Assembly (NCBI GenBank): GCA_035552275.1
Contig: DASZLR010000281.1
Coordinates: 1 to 45,394 of the forward strand
DNA length: 45,394 nt
Reading direction: 5' to 3'
Source: DASVLX01 sp035552275
Lineage (GTDB): Bacteria; Actinomycetota; Actinomycetes; Mycobacteriales; Pseudonocardiaceae
In this document: positions 24,565-32,576 of the stretch, in pieces
Layout of the letters: each line of letters opens with the position of its first letter
Position numbering within the stretch: the first letter of the stretch is position 1
Made by a program: the position numbers and the translations under genes
Notes under the pieces: model-generated
What the model saw: the letters and a program-made list of their open reading frames with translations, nothing else
Told to the model about the DNA's origin: nothing
Database searches by the model: none

Positions 24565-25818
24565 GTGGTGATCACACCGGTTCCGCAGTCGCCGGCCCCG
24601 CGCTGCCGGCTGTGCGGATCGGCGCAGCTGATCAGCGTGGTCGATCTCGGCGCGAGCCCGCCGTGCGAGCGGTTCCTCGCCGCCGACCAGCTCGACGCCC
24701 CTGAGCCGAGCTATCCGCTGCACCTGCGGGTCTGCGCGGACTGCTGGCTGGCCCAGTTGCCACCGCTGATCAGCCCCGAGGACACCTTCACCGAGTACGC
24801 CTACTTCTCGTCCTATGCCACATCGTGGGTGGCGCACGCCGGGCGGTTCGTGGCGTCCGCCGTCGAGCGGCTGGAGTTGGGCGCGGACTCGTTCGTGGTC
24901 GAGGTGGCCAGCAACGACGGCTACCTGCTGCGGCACGTGCGCGACGCCGGCATCCGGTGCCTGGGTATCGAGCCCGCCTTCAACGTCTCCGACGCCGCCC
25001 GCGGCGCCGGAATCCCGACCGTGACGACATTCCTGACGCCGCGCTCCGCCGAGCAGGTGCGGGCCGAGCACGGCCCGGCCGATCTGGTGGTGGCCAACAA
25101 CGTCTACGCGCATGTGCCGGACATCCACGGGTTCACCGCCGGGCTGCGCACCCTGGTCGCCGACGACGGCTGGGTGTCCATCGAGGTGCAGTACCTGGGC
25201 ACGCTGATCGCGGGCAACCAGTACGACACGATCTACCACGAGCATTTCCAGTACTACACGGTCGATTCGGCGTGCCGGGCGCTGGCGACAGGTGGCCTGA
25301 CCGTGGTCGATGTGCGGGAGTTGGGCACGCACGGCGGCTCGATCCGGCTGTGGGCCAGGCCGACCGAAGTGGCGCGGCCCAGTCCGAAAGTCGAGGAGCT
25401 GCGCGATCGCGAGGCCGCCGCCGGGTTGCGCTCGATGTCCGGTTACACCGGCTTCGCCGCGCGGGTCGAGTCGACCCGACGCGGCCTGCTGCGGTTCCTG
25501 GCCGACGCGGCCGAGGCCGGCAAGACGGTGGTCGGCTACGGGGCGCCGGGCAAGGCGAACACGCTGCTCAACCACTGCGGTGTGCGGCCCGACCAGCTTC
25601 CGTACACAGTGGACAGGAATCCGTACAAGCAGGGCCGGTTCACCCCCGGCGCCCGGATTCCGGTCGTCTCGCCGGACCGGATCGCCGACGACCGGCCGGA
25701 CTACGTGCTGGTGCTGCCGTGGAACCTGCGCGCGGAGCTGACCGAGCAGCTGCGCTACGTCGGAGAATGGGGCGGTCGGCTGGTGTTTCCCATTCCCGAG
25801 CTGGAGGTCGTCGAATGA
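24565..25818 (+). CDS. Sugar C-methyltransferase (TylC3/TcaB9-type)
   Basis: A 417-residue enzyme of the NDP-ketosugar C-methyltransferase family. The N-terminus binds zinc: CRLCGSAQL near residue 14 and CADCWLAQL near 56. The SAM site is FVVEVASNDGYLLRHV. The catalytic motif is intact: Y224-H225-E226-H227-F, matching the Tyr-x-Glu-His of TcaB9. The C-terminal domain has VVGYGAPGKANTLLNHCGV. Such enzymes methylate C-3 of a 4-keto sugar. GTG 24565 (or 24568) is assumed from a G-rich site seven bases upstream. The stop overlaps the next start as ATGA. Confidence 0.85.
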   Translation: MVITPVPQSPAPRCRLCGSAQLISVVDLGASPPCERFLAADQLDAPEPSYPLHLRVCADCWLAQLPPLISPEDTFTEYAYFSSYATSWVAHAGRFVASAVERLELGADSFVVEVASNDGYLLRHVRDAGIRCLGIEPAFNVSDAARGAGIPTVTTFLTPRSAEQVRAEHGPADLVVANNVYAHVPDIHGFTAGLRTLVADDGWVSIEVQYLGTLIAGNQYDTIYHEHFQYYTVDSACRALATGGLTVVDVRELGTHGGSIRLWARPTEVARPSPKVEELRDREAAAGLRSMSGYTGFAARVESTRRGLLRFLADAAEAGKTVVGYGAPGKANTLLNHCGVRPDQLPYTVDRNPYKQGRFTPGARIPVVSPDRIADDRPDYVLVLPWNLRAELTEQLRYVGEWGGRLVFPIPELEVVE

Positions 25819-26588
25819 AGGTGGTGCTGTTCTGCGGGGGCTACGGCATGCGGATGCGGGACGGGGACCGGGACGTGCCCAAGCCGATGCAGATGGTCGG
25901 TCCGCGTCCGCTGCTGTGGCACGTGATGCGCTACTACGCGCATTTCGGGCACACCGATTTCGTACTCTGCCTCGGCTACGGCGCACACCACATCAAGGAT
26001 TTCTTCCTGCGCTACGCCGAGACCGCGTCCAATGATTTCGTGCTGCGCGGCGGCCAGGTCGAGCTGCTGTCCACCGATATCGCGGACTGGACGATCACCT
26101 TCGTGCACACCGGCGTGTCGTCGCCGATCGGGGAACGGCTGCGCCGGGTGCGCGACCATGTCGCCGGCGAGGAGATCTTCCTGGCCAACTACGCCGACGT
26201 GCTGACCGACGCGCCGCTGGACGACATGGTCGACCGGTTCCGCGGCACCGACGCGGGCGGCTCGATGATGGTGGTGCCGCCGCAGGGCTCGTTCCACTGC
26301 GTCGAGCTCGGCGATGGCGGCCTGGTCGGTGGGATCACCCCGGTCAGCCGGCTGCCGCTGTGGGAGAACGGCGGATACTTCGTGCTGCGCCAGGAGATCT
26401 TCGACCATCTGCCCGTCGGCGGCGATCTGGTGGAGGACGGCTGCGGGCAACTGGCCAAGGCCGGCCGGCTGACGGCCTACCAGTACCGCGGCTTCTGGCA
26501 GCCGGCCGACACGGTGAAGGAGCGGGCCGCACTGGACGAGTCCTTCCAACGCGGCAAGCGTCCCTGGATGCTCTGGGAACCATCGTGA
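25815..26588 (+). CDS. Sugar-1-phosphate nucleotidyltransferase (glucose-1-phosphate cytidylyltransferase-like)
   Basis: A 257-residue nucleotidyltransferase. The signature loop VVLFCGGYGMRMRDGDRDVP, then KPMQMVGPRPLLWHVMRYYA, resembles RfbF-type cytidylyltransferases, as does FVLCLGYGAHHIKDFFL. IFLANYADVLTD contains the metal-binding aspartate. ENGGYFVLRQEIFDHL and EDGCGQLAKAGRLTAYQYRG, then WQPADTVKE, complete the fold. The donor nucleotide is probably CTP by resemblance, but UTP or TTP cannot be excluded. Overlapping start and stop codons on both sides (ATGA, GTGA) place it in one operon with the C-methyltransferase and deacetylase. Confidence 0.82.
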   Translation: MKVVLFCGGYGMRMRDGDRDVPKPMQMVGPRPLLWHVMRYYAHFGHTDFVLCLGYGAHHIKDFFLRYAETASNDFVLRGGQVELLSTDIADWTITFVHTGVSSPIGERLRRVRDHVAGEEIFLANYADVLTDAPLDDMVDRFRGTDAGGSMMVVPPQGSFHCVELGDGGLVGGITPVSRLPLWENGGYFVLRQEIFDHLPVGGDLVEDGCGQLAKAGRLTAYQYRGFWQPADTVKERAALDESFQRGKRPWMLWEPS

Positions 26589-27229
26589 TCACACTGTCCA
26601 CAGTGGATAAGATGGACCGGGTGGTGGCGGTCGGGGCGCACTGCGACGACATCGCCATCGGCGCCGGCGGCACGCTGCTCACCCTCTGCCGGGACCATCC
26701 GGGCCTGCGGGTCGACGCGCTGGTCTGCTCCGGCGCGGGCACCGAGCGGGAAGTCGAGGAGCACGCCGCGCTGGCCGCGTGCTGCCCGGACGCCAAGCTG
26801 GACGTCACCGTGCTGGACCTGCCGGACGGCCGGTTTCCGGCGCACTGGGCACCGTTGAAGGACGCGGTCGAGGACCTTCGCCGACGCGCCGACCCGGACC
26901 TGGTGCTCGCCCCGCATACCGGCGACGCACACCAGGATCACCGCACCCTGGCCGAGATCGTGCCCAGCACGTTCCGCGACCAGCTGATCCTCGGCTACGA
27001 GATCCCGAAATGGGACAGCGACCTGCGCCAGCCCTCGGTGTTCCGACCGCTGTCCGTCGAGATCGCGCACGCCAAGGCCGAGCTGCTGGTCGAGCACTAC
27101 CGGTCGCAGCGCGGCCGGGACTGGTTCGACCAGGAGACGTTCCTCGGCCTGGCCAGGGTGCGTGGCGTGCAGTGCCGCGCCCGCTACGCCGAAGCGTTCC
27201 ACGCCACCAAAATCGTGCTGGGAGACTGA
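26585..27229 (+). CDS. PIG-L family (GlcNAc-type) deacetylase
   Basis: A 214-residue zinc hydrolase of the LmbE/PIG-L family. The metal motif is VGAHCDDIAIGAGGTLL, a cysteine-containing version of the usual AHPDD, and the second site is HTGDAHQDHRTLAEI. The enzymes remove acetyl groups from N-acetyl-sugars. GTG 26585 overlaps the preceding stop as GTGA; ATG 26612 is the alternative. The position suggests deacetylation of an intermediate or of the finished nucleotide sugar, which would free an amine. Confidence 0.82.
   Translation: MITLSTVDKMDRVVAVGAHCDDIAIGAGGTLLTLCRDHPGLRVDALVCSGAGTEREVEEHAALAACCPDAKLDVTVLDLPDGRFPAHWAPLKDAVEDLRRRADPDLVLAPHTGDAHQDHRTLAEIVPSTFRDQLILGYEIPKWDSDLRQPSVFRPLSVEIAHAKAELLVEHYRSQRGRDWFDQETFLGLARVRGVQCRARYAEAFHATKIVLGD
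26597..26607. repeat. TCCACAGTGGA palindrome
   Basis: Second exact copy of the TCCACWGTGGA word, here at the 5' end of the deacetylase gene, where it codes part of LSTVDK. Confidence 0.6.
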
Positions 27230-27231
27230 GA

Positions 27232-28251
27232 ATGCGGGTCCTGCTCACCGGGCATCAGGGTTACCTGGGCACCGTGATGGCGCCGGTGCTGGCCGCTGCC
27301 GGGCACGAGGTGACCGGGCTGGACTCGGGGCTCTTCGCCGACTGCGTGCTCGGCCCCGCGCCGGCGGATCCGCCGGGACACCGGGTCGACCTGCGCGCGG
27401 TCACCCCCGACCAACTGTCCGGTGTGGACGCGGTGATCCACCTGGCCGCGCTGTCCAACGACCCGCTCGGCTCGCTGGACCCCGAACTCACCTACGACAT
27501 CAACTATCACGCCTCAGTGCGGCTGGCGAAGCTGGCGCGCGACGCCGGGGTGCGCCGGTTCCTGTACGCGTCCACCTGCTCGGTGTACGGGGTGGCCGGC
27601 GACGATCTGGTGACCGAGGACGCGCCGCTGCGCCCCGTGACGCCCTACGCCGAGTCGAAGGTGCGGGTCGAGGACGAGCTGTTCGCGCTGGCCGACGCCG
27701 ACTTCACGCCCGTCGCGCTGCGCAACGCCACCGCGTTCGGCTTCTCGCCGAGGCCGCGCGCGGACATCGTGCTGAACAACCTGGTCGGCCACGCGGTGCT
27801 GACCGGCCGGGTGCTGGTCCTCTCCGACGGCACGCCGTGGCGGCCGCTGGTGCACGTCGGCGACATCGCGGCCGCGTTCGCCGCCGCGCTGACCGCGCCC
27901 CGCGACGCGGTGTACACCCGCGCGCTCAACGTCGGCGACGAGGCCAACAACCTGACCGTCGCGCAGCTAGCCGATCGGGTGGTGACGGCGGTGCCCGGCT
28001 CGCGGCTGGTGATCACCGGCGAGACCGGCCCGGACCCGCGCTCCTACCGGGTGGACTTCACCGCGATCCGGGCCGCGCTGCCCGGCTACCGCGCCGGCAC
28101 GACGGTCGCCGCCGGCGCGGCCGAGCTGGCCGACGCCTACCAGCGGTATGACCTGACCGACGACGACTTCCGGCACCGGTTCACCCGACTGGCCTGGTTG
28201 TCCGCCCGCCGGGCCGACGGCCTGGTCGACGCGGCGCTGGCGCCGGTATGA
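27232..28251 (+). CDS. NAD-dependent epimerase/dehydratase (extended SDR)
   Basis: A 339-residue sugar-nucleotide SDR. The cofactor loop is VLLTGHQGYLGTVMAPVLAA (GxxGxxG). DAVIHLAALSNDPLGSLDPE follows, then FLYASTCSVYGVAGDDL with the catalytic serine/threonine, and PVTPYAESKVRVEDELF with the Y-x3-K pair. RNATAFGFSPRPRADIVLNN and WRPLVHVGDIAAAF are the substrate-binding parts. The reaction (4-epimerisation, reduction or dehydration) cannot be told from the sequence. ATG 27232 lies three bases after the deacetylase stop, with GGAGA upstream. Confidence 0.85.
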   Translation: MRVLLTGHQGYLGTVMAPVLAAAGHEVTGLDSGLFADCVLGPAPADPPGHRVDLRAVTPDQLSGVDAVIHLAALSNDPLGSLDPELTYDINYHASVRLAKLARDAGVRRFLYASTCSVYGVAGDDLVTEDAPLRPVTPYAESKVRVEDELFALADADFTPVALRNATAFGFSPRPRADIVLNNLVGHAVLTGRVLVLSDGTPWRPLVHVGDIAAAFAAALTAPRDAVYTRALNVGDEANNLTVAQLADRVVTAVPGSRLVITGETGPDPRSYRVDFTAIRAALPGYRAGTTVAAGAAELADAYQRYDLTDDDFRHRFTRLAWLSARRADGLVDAALAPV

Positions 28252-28256
28252 GCCGG

Positions 28257-28808
28257 TCAGGTCCCGGCGAGACGGCGCCGCGCCTCGGCCCAGGAACCGG
28301 CGGCGGCGTCCCGAGTGGACAGTCCGCGGACCGGCAGCGGCCAGTCGATGGCCAGGTCCGGGTCGTCGTAGCGGACCGCGATGTCCGCCCGCGGATCGTG
28401 CGGCCGGTCGATTCGGTAGCAGACATCGGCGATCTCGCTGCACGCCTGGAACCCGTGCAGCATCCCCGGCGGCACGTACAGGTGCGCGAAGTCCTCGTCG
28501 TCCAGTCGGAACGCCTCGTGTCGGCCGAAGGTAGGCGAGCCGGGGCGGGCGTCCACCACCACGTCGTGCACCGCGCCGTGCGCGCAGCGAACCAACTTTC
28601 CCTCGCCCGTCCCGGACCGTCCGTGCAGGCCGCGCAGCACACCGAGCGTGGACCGGGACTGCGAGTCCTGCACGAAGGAGTGGGGATCGAGGCCGTGCGA
28701 GCGCGCCACCGTCGCGTCGAAGGTGCGGGTGAACAGGCCACGGTCGTCCCGGTGCACGGTCGGGACGAACAGCAGCACGCCGGTCAGGGTGGTGTGCCGG
28801 ACACGCAT
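28257..28808 (-). CDS. dTDP-4-dehydrorhamnose 3,5-epimerase (RmlC)-like cupin
   Basis: A 183-residue RmlC-family protein. Clear features are RDDRGLFTRTFD, VQDSQSRSTLGVLRGLHGRS with the catalytic histidine, GAVHDVVVDARPGSPTFGRH, FAHLYVPPGMLHGFQA and YDDPDLAIDWPLPVRGLS. The family's usual tyrosine pair (TDYY-like, after the LY-K segment) is replaced by YRIDRPHDP, so the C5-protonating tyrosine appears to be missing. It may therefore be a single-position epimerase, a ketoisomerase or inactive. The stop lies six bases beyond the convergent SDR stop. ATG 28808 is 23 bases from the divergent methyltransferase start. Confidence 0.78.
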   Translation of the reverse strand: MRVRHTTLTGVLLFVPTVHRDDRGLFTRTFDATVARSHGLDPHSFVQDSQSRSTLGVLRGLHGRSGTGEGKLVRCAHGAVHDVVVDARPGSPTFGRHEAFRLDDEDFAHLYVPPGMLHGFQACSEIADVCYRIDRPHDPRADIAVRYDDPDLAIDWPLPVRGLSTRDAAAGSWAEARRRLAGT

Positions 28809-28831
28809 GCCGTCATCATGCCCGGATTCCG

Positions 28832-29986
28832 ATGATCTGCAGGGCATGCCGAGGCCGCGACGGCGAGATCGTGCTCGATCTCGGCCGGCAGCCGGCCTGT
28901 GACACGTTCCCGTGGGCCGGAGACCGTGGCCCCGACCCGCTGTTTCCGCTGCGGATGTGGCTGTGCGCCGACTGCGCGCTGGCGCAGCTCGCCGAGGATC
29001 CGACCACGCCGGCGGAGCCACGCGGGGTCGAGCCGGTGGCGCTGGCCGCCCAGGCCGCCGACGCCGTTGCGCGAGTGGCGGCCGCCGGGTTGCTGCCGGC
29101 CGGGCTGACCGTCGCCGAATACGGCAGCCCGCACGGCGGAAGCTGGTTGCCGCTGCTGGCCGGCCGTGGCCTGCGCCCGGTCGGGCGGGGCGAACGGGCC
29201 GAGGCGATCATCGACTGCTTCGGGCTGATGCACGCGGCCGACCAGGCGGCGGCGATCACCGAGCGGTCGGCCCGGCTGACCGATAATGGAATCCTGTTGG
29301 CGCAGTATCATTCCCTGGCCACCATCATCCACACCGGACAGTGGAACGCGCTGCGACACGGCCATTTCGGCTACTACTCGGCCCCGGCCCTGGCCGGCAT
29401 GCTGCGATCGGTGGGTCTTGTCCCGCGCTCGGCCTGGCGATTCGACCTGTACGGCGGGACGGTGCTGATGGCCGCCAGCCGGACCGGCGAGCCCGATGAC
29501 ACCGTGCGTGAGCTGCTCGCCGCCGACCAGGCCACCGGGGTGACCACGCCGGCCGCGTTCGCCGAACTGCGGGACACCGCGGCGCGTTCGGCGCTGGCGC
29601 TGCGGGATTGGCTGGCGGATCAGGCGCGGCGCGGAGCGCGGGTGGTCGGCTACGGAGCGGCGTCCCGGGCGGTGGCGCTGTTGTGCCGGGCCGGCGTCGA
29701 TGCCGAATTGTTGCCGGCGGTGGCGGACGCCGCGCCGGCCAAATGGGGGCGCCGGATGCCCGGCACACACATTCCGGTGATTCCACCGAATGATCTGCGT
29801 CACACCCGGCCCGACGCTCTGCTGCTGTTCGTGCCGGACTTGCTCACCGAGGTGCGAGCCGAACTGCCCGAACTCGCTGACAGTGATATGGAATGGGTGC
29901 TCGCGGAGCCCGAGCCGCGGGTGGTGAATTTCGATCGGTCCGGGGTGCCCCGAAGCAACCGAATGCTCGGCGAGACGTCAAAATAG
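28832..29986 (+). CDS. Degenerate C-methyltransferase paralogue
   Basis: A 384-residue protein with the same layout as the C-methyltransferase at 24565-25818: zinc knuckles CRACRGRDG and CADCALAQL at the N-terminus, an AQYHSLATIIHTGQWNALRH segment, and a C-terminal VVGYGAASRAVALLCRAGV domain. Key residues differ. The catalytic Y-H-E-H is R175-H176-G177-H178, and the SAM loop VEVASNDGY is VAEYGSPHGG. It may have lost methyl transfer and kept ligand binding, or do a different reaction. It is divergent from the RmlC-like gene with only 22 bp between the two ATGs. Confidence 0.7.
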   Translation: MICRACRGRDGEIVLDLGRQPACDTFPWAGDRGPDPLFPLRMWLCADCALAQLAEDPTTPAEPRGVEPVALAAQAADAVARVAAAGLLPAGLTVAEYGSPHGGSWLPLLAGRGLRPVGRGERAEAIIDCFGLMHAADQAAAITERSARLTDNGILLAQYHSLATIIHTGQWNALRHGHFGYYSAPALAGMLRSVGLVPRSAWRFDLYGGTVLMAASRTGEPDDTVRELLAADQATGVTTPAAFAELRDTAARSALALRDWLADQARRGARVVGYGAASRAVALLCRAGVDAELLPAVADAAPAKWGRRMPGTHIPVIPPNDLRHTRPDALLLFVPDLLTEVRAELPELADSDMEWVLAEPEPRVVNFDRSGVPRSNRMLGETSK

Positions 29987-30035
29987 TATCTTGAGCTTCC
30001 GCCCGGCTGGGGTGGCCGGCGCCTGTGTCACCAGT

Positions 30036-30062
30036 ATCGAACCCATCGAGCCCATCGATCCC
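30036..30062 (+). repeat. Three tandem 9-bp repeats ATCGANCCC before the L,D-transpeptidase gene
   Basis: ATCGAACCC, ATCGAGCCC and ATCGATCCC are directly adjacent and end one base before GGAG, the likely ribosome binding site of the transpeptidase gene. The array therefore lies in the 5' untranslated region. Confidence 0.6.
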
Positions 30063-30076
30063 GGAGAAAAACACTC

Positions 30077-31345
30077 ATGCCGACCGGAAGAAGCCCGCGG
30101 TCGCCACGCCGAGCGTCCCTCGCCGGGGCGATCGCACTGGCCGTTGTCGTGACCGCGCTGCTGGCCGCCTGCACCGGCCAGCCGTCCGCGAGCGGCGGCA
30201 ACCAGTCCGGCGGCGCCGCCACAACCGGCGGTAACAACGCTGGCGGTAACAACGCCGGCGGCACAACCACGAGCGGCGATCCGGTCAGTATCAACATCAC
30301 CCCGGCCGCGGACAGCTCGGTCAGCCCGAGCACGCCGATCGTCGTCTCCGCCAGCCACGGCGCCCTGCGGACGGTCACCGTGACCAACGCCGCGACCCAC
30401 GTCGTGGTCACCGGCGCGTTCTCGGCGGACAAGTCGACCTGGACGTCCAACGAGCCGCTGGGCTTCGGCGCGAGCTACCAGGTCGTCGCCAGCGGCGCGG
30501 GCATGACGGGCACGCCGGCCCAGCAGACCGCCACCGTGAACACCATCTCCCCCAGTGTCACCGCGTATCCGTCGCTGCTTCCGGCGCCGAATACTTCTGA
30601 TGTCGGGGTGGGCCAGCCGATCGTCGTGCTGTTCGACCACGCCGTCGCGCAGGCCAACCGGGCCGATGTGGAGAAGGCGTTGCGGGTCACCTCGAATCCG
30701 CCGCAGACCGGCGGCTGGAACTGGGTGTCGGCGAAGGAAGTCCACTACCGGCCCGAAAACTACTGGACGCCGGGCACCACGATCAACGTCAACGTGAACG
30801 TCTACGGCGTGGACTTCGGCAACGGCGTCTTCGGCCAGACCGACCGTAACGAGACGTTGCACGTGCACGACTCCTGGATCGCCCAGGCCAACGGCGCGAC
30901 CGAGCAGATGCAGATATTCCACAATGGACAGTTGGTCAAGACAATGCCGATCAGTCTCGGGTCGCCCGGTCACCCGTCCCATGTGGGCGTGCACGTCATT
31001 TCCGACAAGCAGCCCAGCATTGTGATGGATTCCTGCACGTACGGTGTGTGTAAAGGCCAACCGGGCTACTACAGCGAGACGGTCTATCTGGACGAGCGCA
31101 TTTCCGATGACGGCGAGTTCGTGCATTCCGCGCCGTGGTCGGTGGGCTCACAGGGCAGCGACAACGTGTCACACGGATGCGTGAACCTCAGCCCGGCCAA
31201 CGCGCAATGGTTCTTCAACACCTTCGGGCCAGGCGACGTCGTGAACATCACCAACTCGGGCGGGCCGCAACTGCCGCTGTGGGACATCTACGGCGACTGG
31301 GAGCTGAGCTGGCAGCAGTACCAGGCGGGTAGCGCCCTGAGTTGA
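30077..31345 (+). CDS. L,D-transpeptidase lipoprotein (YkuD domain, Ldt-type)
   Basis: A 422-residue envelope enzyme that makes 3-3 cross-links in peptidoglycan. The first 32 residues form a lipoprotein signal (basic start, hydrophobic core, lipobox LLAAC with C32). A Gly/Asn/Thr-rich spacer follows, then two Ig-like domains of the LdtMt2 type (about 65-250), and the YkuD domain with QMQIFHNGQLVKTMPISLGS, VYLDERISDDGEFVHSAPW and SHGCVNLSPANAQWFF, where C368 is the nucleophile and the SHG histidine its partner. The C-terminal tail is aromatic-rich (WDIYGDWELSWQQYQ), as in mycobacterial Ldts. ATG 30077 follows GGAG. Confidence 0.93.
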   Translation: MPTGRSPRSPRRASLAGAIALAVVVTALLAACTGQPSASGGNQSGGAATTGGNNAGGNNAGGTTTSGDPVSINITPAADSSVSPSTPIVVSASHGALRTVTVTNAATHVVVTGAFSADKSTWTSNEPLGFGASYQVVASGAGMTGTPAQQTATVNTISPSVTAYPSLLPAPNTSDVGVGQPIVVLFDHAVAQANRADVEKALRVTSNPPQTGGWNWVSAKEVHYRPENYWTPGTTINVNVNVYGVDFGNGVFGQTDRNETLHVHDSWIAQANGATEQMQIFHNGQLVKTMPISLGSPGHPSHVGVHVISDKQPSIVMDSCTYGVCKGQPGYYSETVYLDERISDDGEFVHSAPWSVGSQGSDNVSHGCVNLSPANAQWFFNTFGPGDVVNITNSGGPQLPLWDIYGDWELSWQQYQAGSALS

Positions 31346-31391
31346 GGCCCGCCCTGGTTGCTCAGGCGGCCGTGCTTCAGATGACGGCGCT

Positions 31392-31988
31392 TCAGGCGAC
31401 GGTGACGACCTCGTCGTAGTCCAGCCTCGGCAGCCGGTCGAACCAGGCGCCTTCCGCGGCCGGCTTGCCGATGTTGAGCACGACCAGACTGCGGTGCCGG
31501 CCGTCCGGGAAGAACTCCTTGTCGACGGCGTCACGGTCGAAGCCGGTCATCGGGCCGGCGGCCAGGCCGGCGGCGCGGATGCCGAGGATGAGGTAGGCGA
31601 CCTGAAGGGTGGCGTTGAGCCGCGCGTTGTACTCGCGGACGTCCTCGTCGCCGGCGAACAGGTCACGAGCGCCCGGGAAGTGCGGGAACACCTTCGGCAG
31701 CTCGTCGTGGAAGTCCAGGTCGGCGGCCAGGACAGCGACCAGCGGCGCGCTCGCGGTCTTGGGCTGGTTGCCCTCGGCCATGTGCGCGACCAGCCGGCCG
31801 CGCGCGTCGGGCGACTGGACCAGCACCACGCGCAGCGGCTGCTGGTTCATCGAGGTCGGCCCGTACTTCACCAGGTCGTAGATGGCCCGGATCTGGTCAT
31901 CGGTGACGGGCTCATCGCTGAACTTGTTGGCCGTTCGCGCCTCGCGGAACAGCAGATCCTGGGCGTGCTGATCCAGTGCCAAGCTCAT
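31392..31988 (-). CDS. Nitroreductase family flavoprotein, malonic semialdehyde reductase (RutE)-like
   Basis: A 198-residue FMN-dependent oxidoreductase. Family parts are LFREARTANKFSDEPVTDDQ, IYDLVKYGPTSMNQQPLRVV (FMN phosphate site), NATLQVAYLILGIRAAGLAA and GPMTGFDRDAVDKEFFPDGR. The closest resemblance is to RutE/YdfN-like reductases of about 196 residues; the natural substrate is not certain. ATG 31988 has GGAG eight bases upstream. The gene converges on the transpeptidase gene across 46 bp and diverges from a flavodoxin-like gene. Confidence 0.85.
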   Translation of the reverse strand: MSLALDQHAQDLLFREARTANKFSDEPVTDDQIRAIYDLVKYGPTSMNQQPLRVVLVQSPDARGRLVAHMAEGNQPKTASAPLVAVLAADLDFHDELPKVFPHFPGARDLFAGDEDVREYNARLNATLQVAYLILGIRAAGLAAGPMTGFDRDAVDKEFFPDGRHRSLVVLNIGKPAAEGAWFDRLPRLDYDEVVTVA

Positions 31989-32114
31989 GTCGATTACTCC
32001 AGCTGATCGAAGTCGGGAATCCTTCGCCCACGTCCAACAGAGTTGAGCCTTCAATGATTTCTCGATGGAACGTGATCCACACCACGGCGGCCCACGACCG
32101 GTACGCTGCCCACC

Positions 32115-32576
32115 GTGACCACGGTGGCCAGGTTGTTGATCGTCCACCACACGCCGTCGCCGGGCCTGCAGGCGATGTTCGAGGCGGCGGTGTCCGGCGC
32201 GACCGATCCGGAGATCGAGGGTGTGGAGGTGGTGCGGCGGCCGGCACTGGCCGCGACCGCCTCGGATGTGCTGGCCGCTGACGGCTTCCTGCTCGGCACG
32301 CCGGCGAACCTCGGCTACATGAGCGGCGCGCTCAAGCACTTCTTTGACCAGATTTACTACCCCTGCCTGGACGCCACCAAGGGCCGACCTTACGGGTTGT
32401 ACGTGCATGGCAACGAAGGCACCGAGGGTGCGGTTCGGGCCGTGGGGAGTGTCACGACCGGGCTGGGTTGGGCCCAAGCCGCCGAGCCGGTGGTGGTGCT
32501 GGGCCCGCCGTCCAAGGACGATCTTCAGGCCTGCTGGGAACTGGGCGCGACGATCGCCGCCGGCCTCATGCCTTGA
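32115..32576 (+). CDS. Flavodoxin-like NAD(P)H-dependent oxidoreductase
   Basis: A 153-residue flavodoxin-fold protein. RLLIVHHTPSPGLQAMFEAA is the phosphate-binding loop, GFLLGTPANLGYMSGALKHF with FDQIYYPC the FMN-binding 50s-like loop, and YGLYVHGNEGTEGAVRAV the 90s loop. It could be an electron carrier or small quinone reductase. The start is GTG 32115, the first in frame. The stop overlaps the convergent SRPBCC gene by 11 bases. Confidence 0.78.
   Translation: MTTVARLLIVHHTPSPGLQAMFEAAVSGATDPEIEGVEVVRRPALAATASDVLAADGFLLGTPANLGYMSGALKHFFDQIYYPCLDATKGRPYGLYVHGNEGTEGAVRAVGSVTTGLGWAQAAEPVVVLGPPSKDDLQACWELGATIAAGLMP

Noticed and set aside
22951..25986. 1011-codon minus-strand frame across the aminotransferase, SAM hydrolase and C-methyltransferase genes
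   Set aside because: It crosses three well-identified genes in wrong frames and shows no domain.
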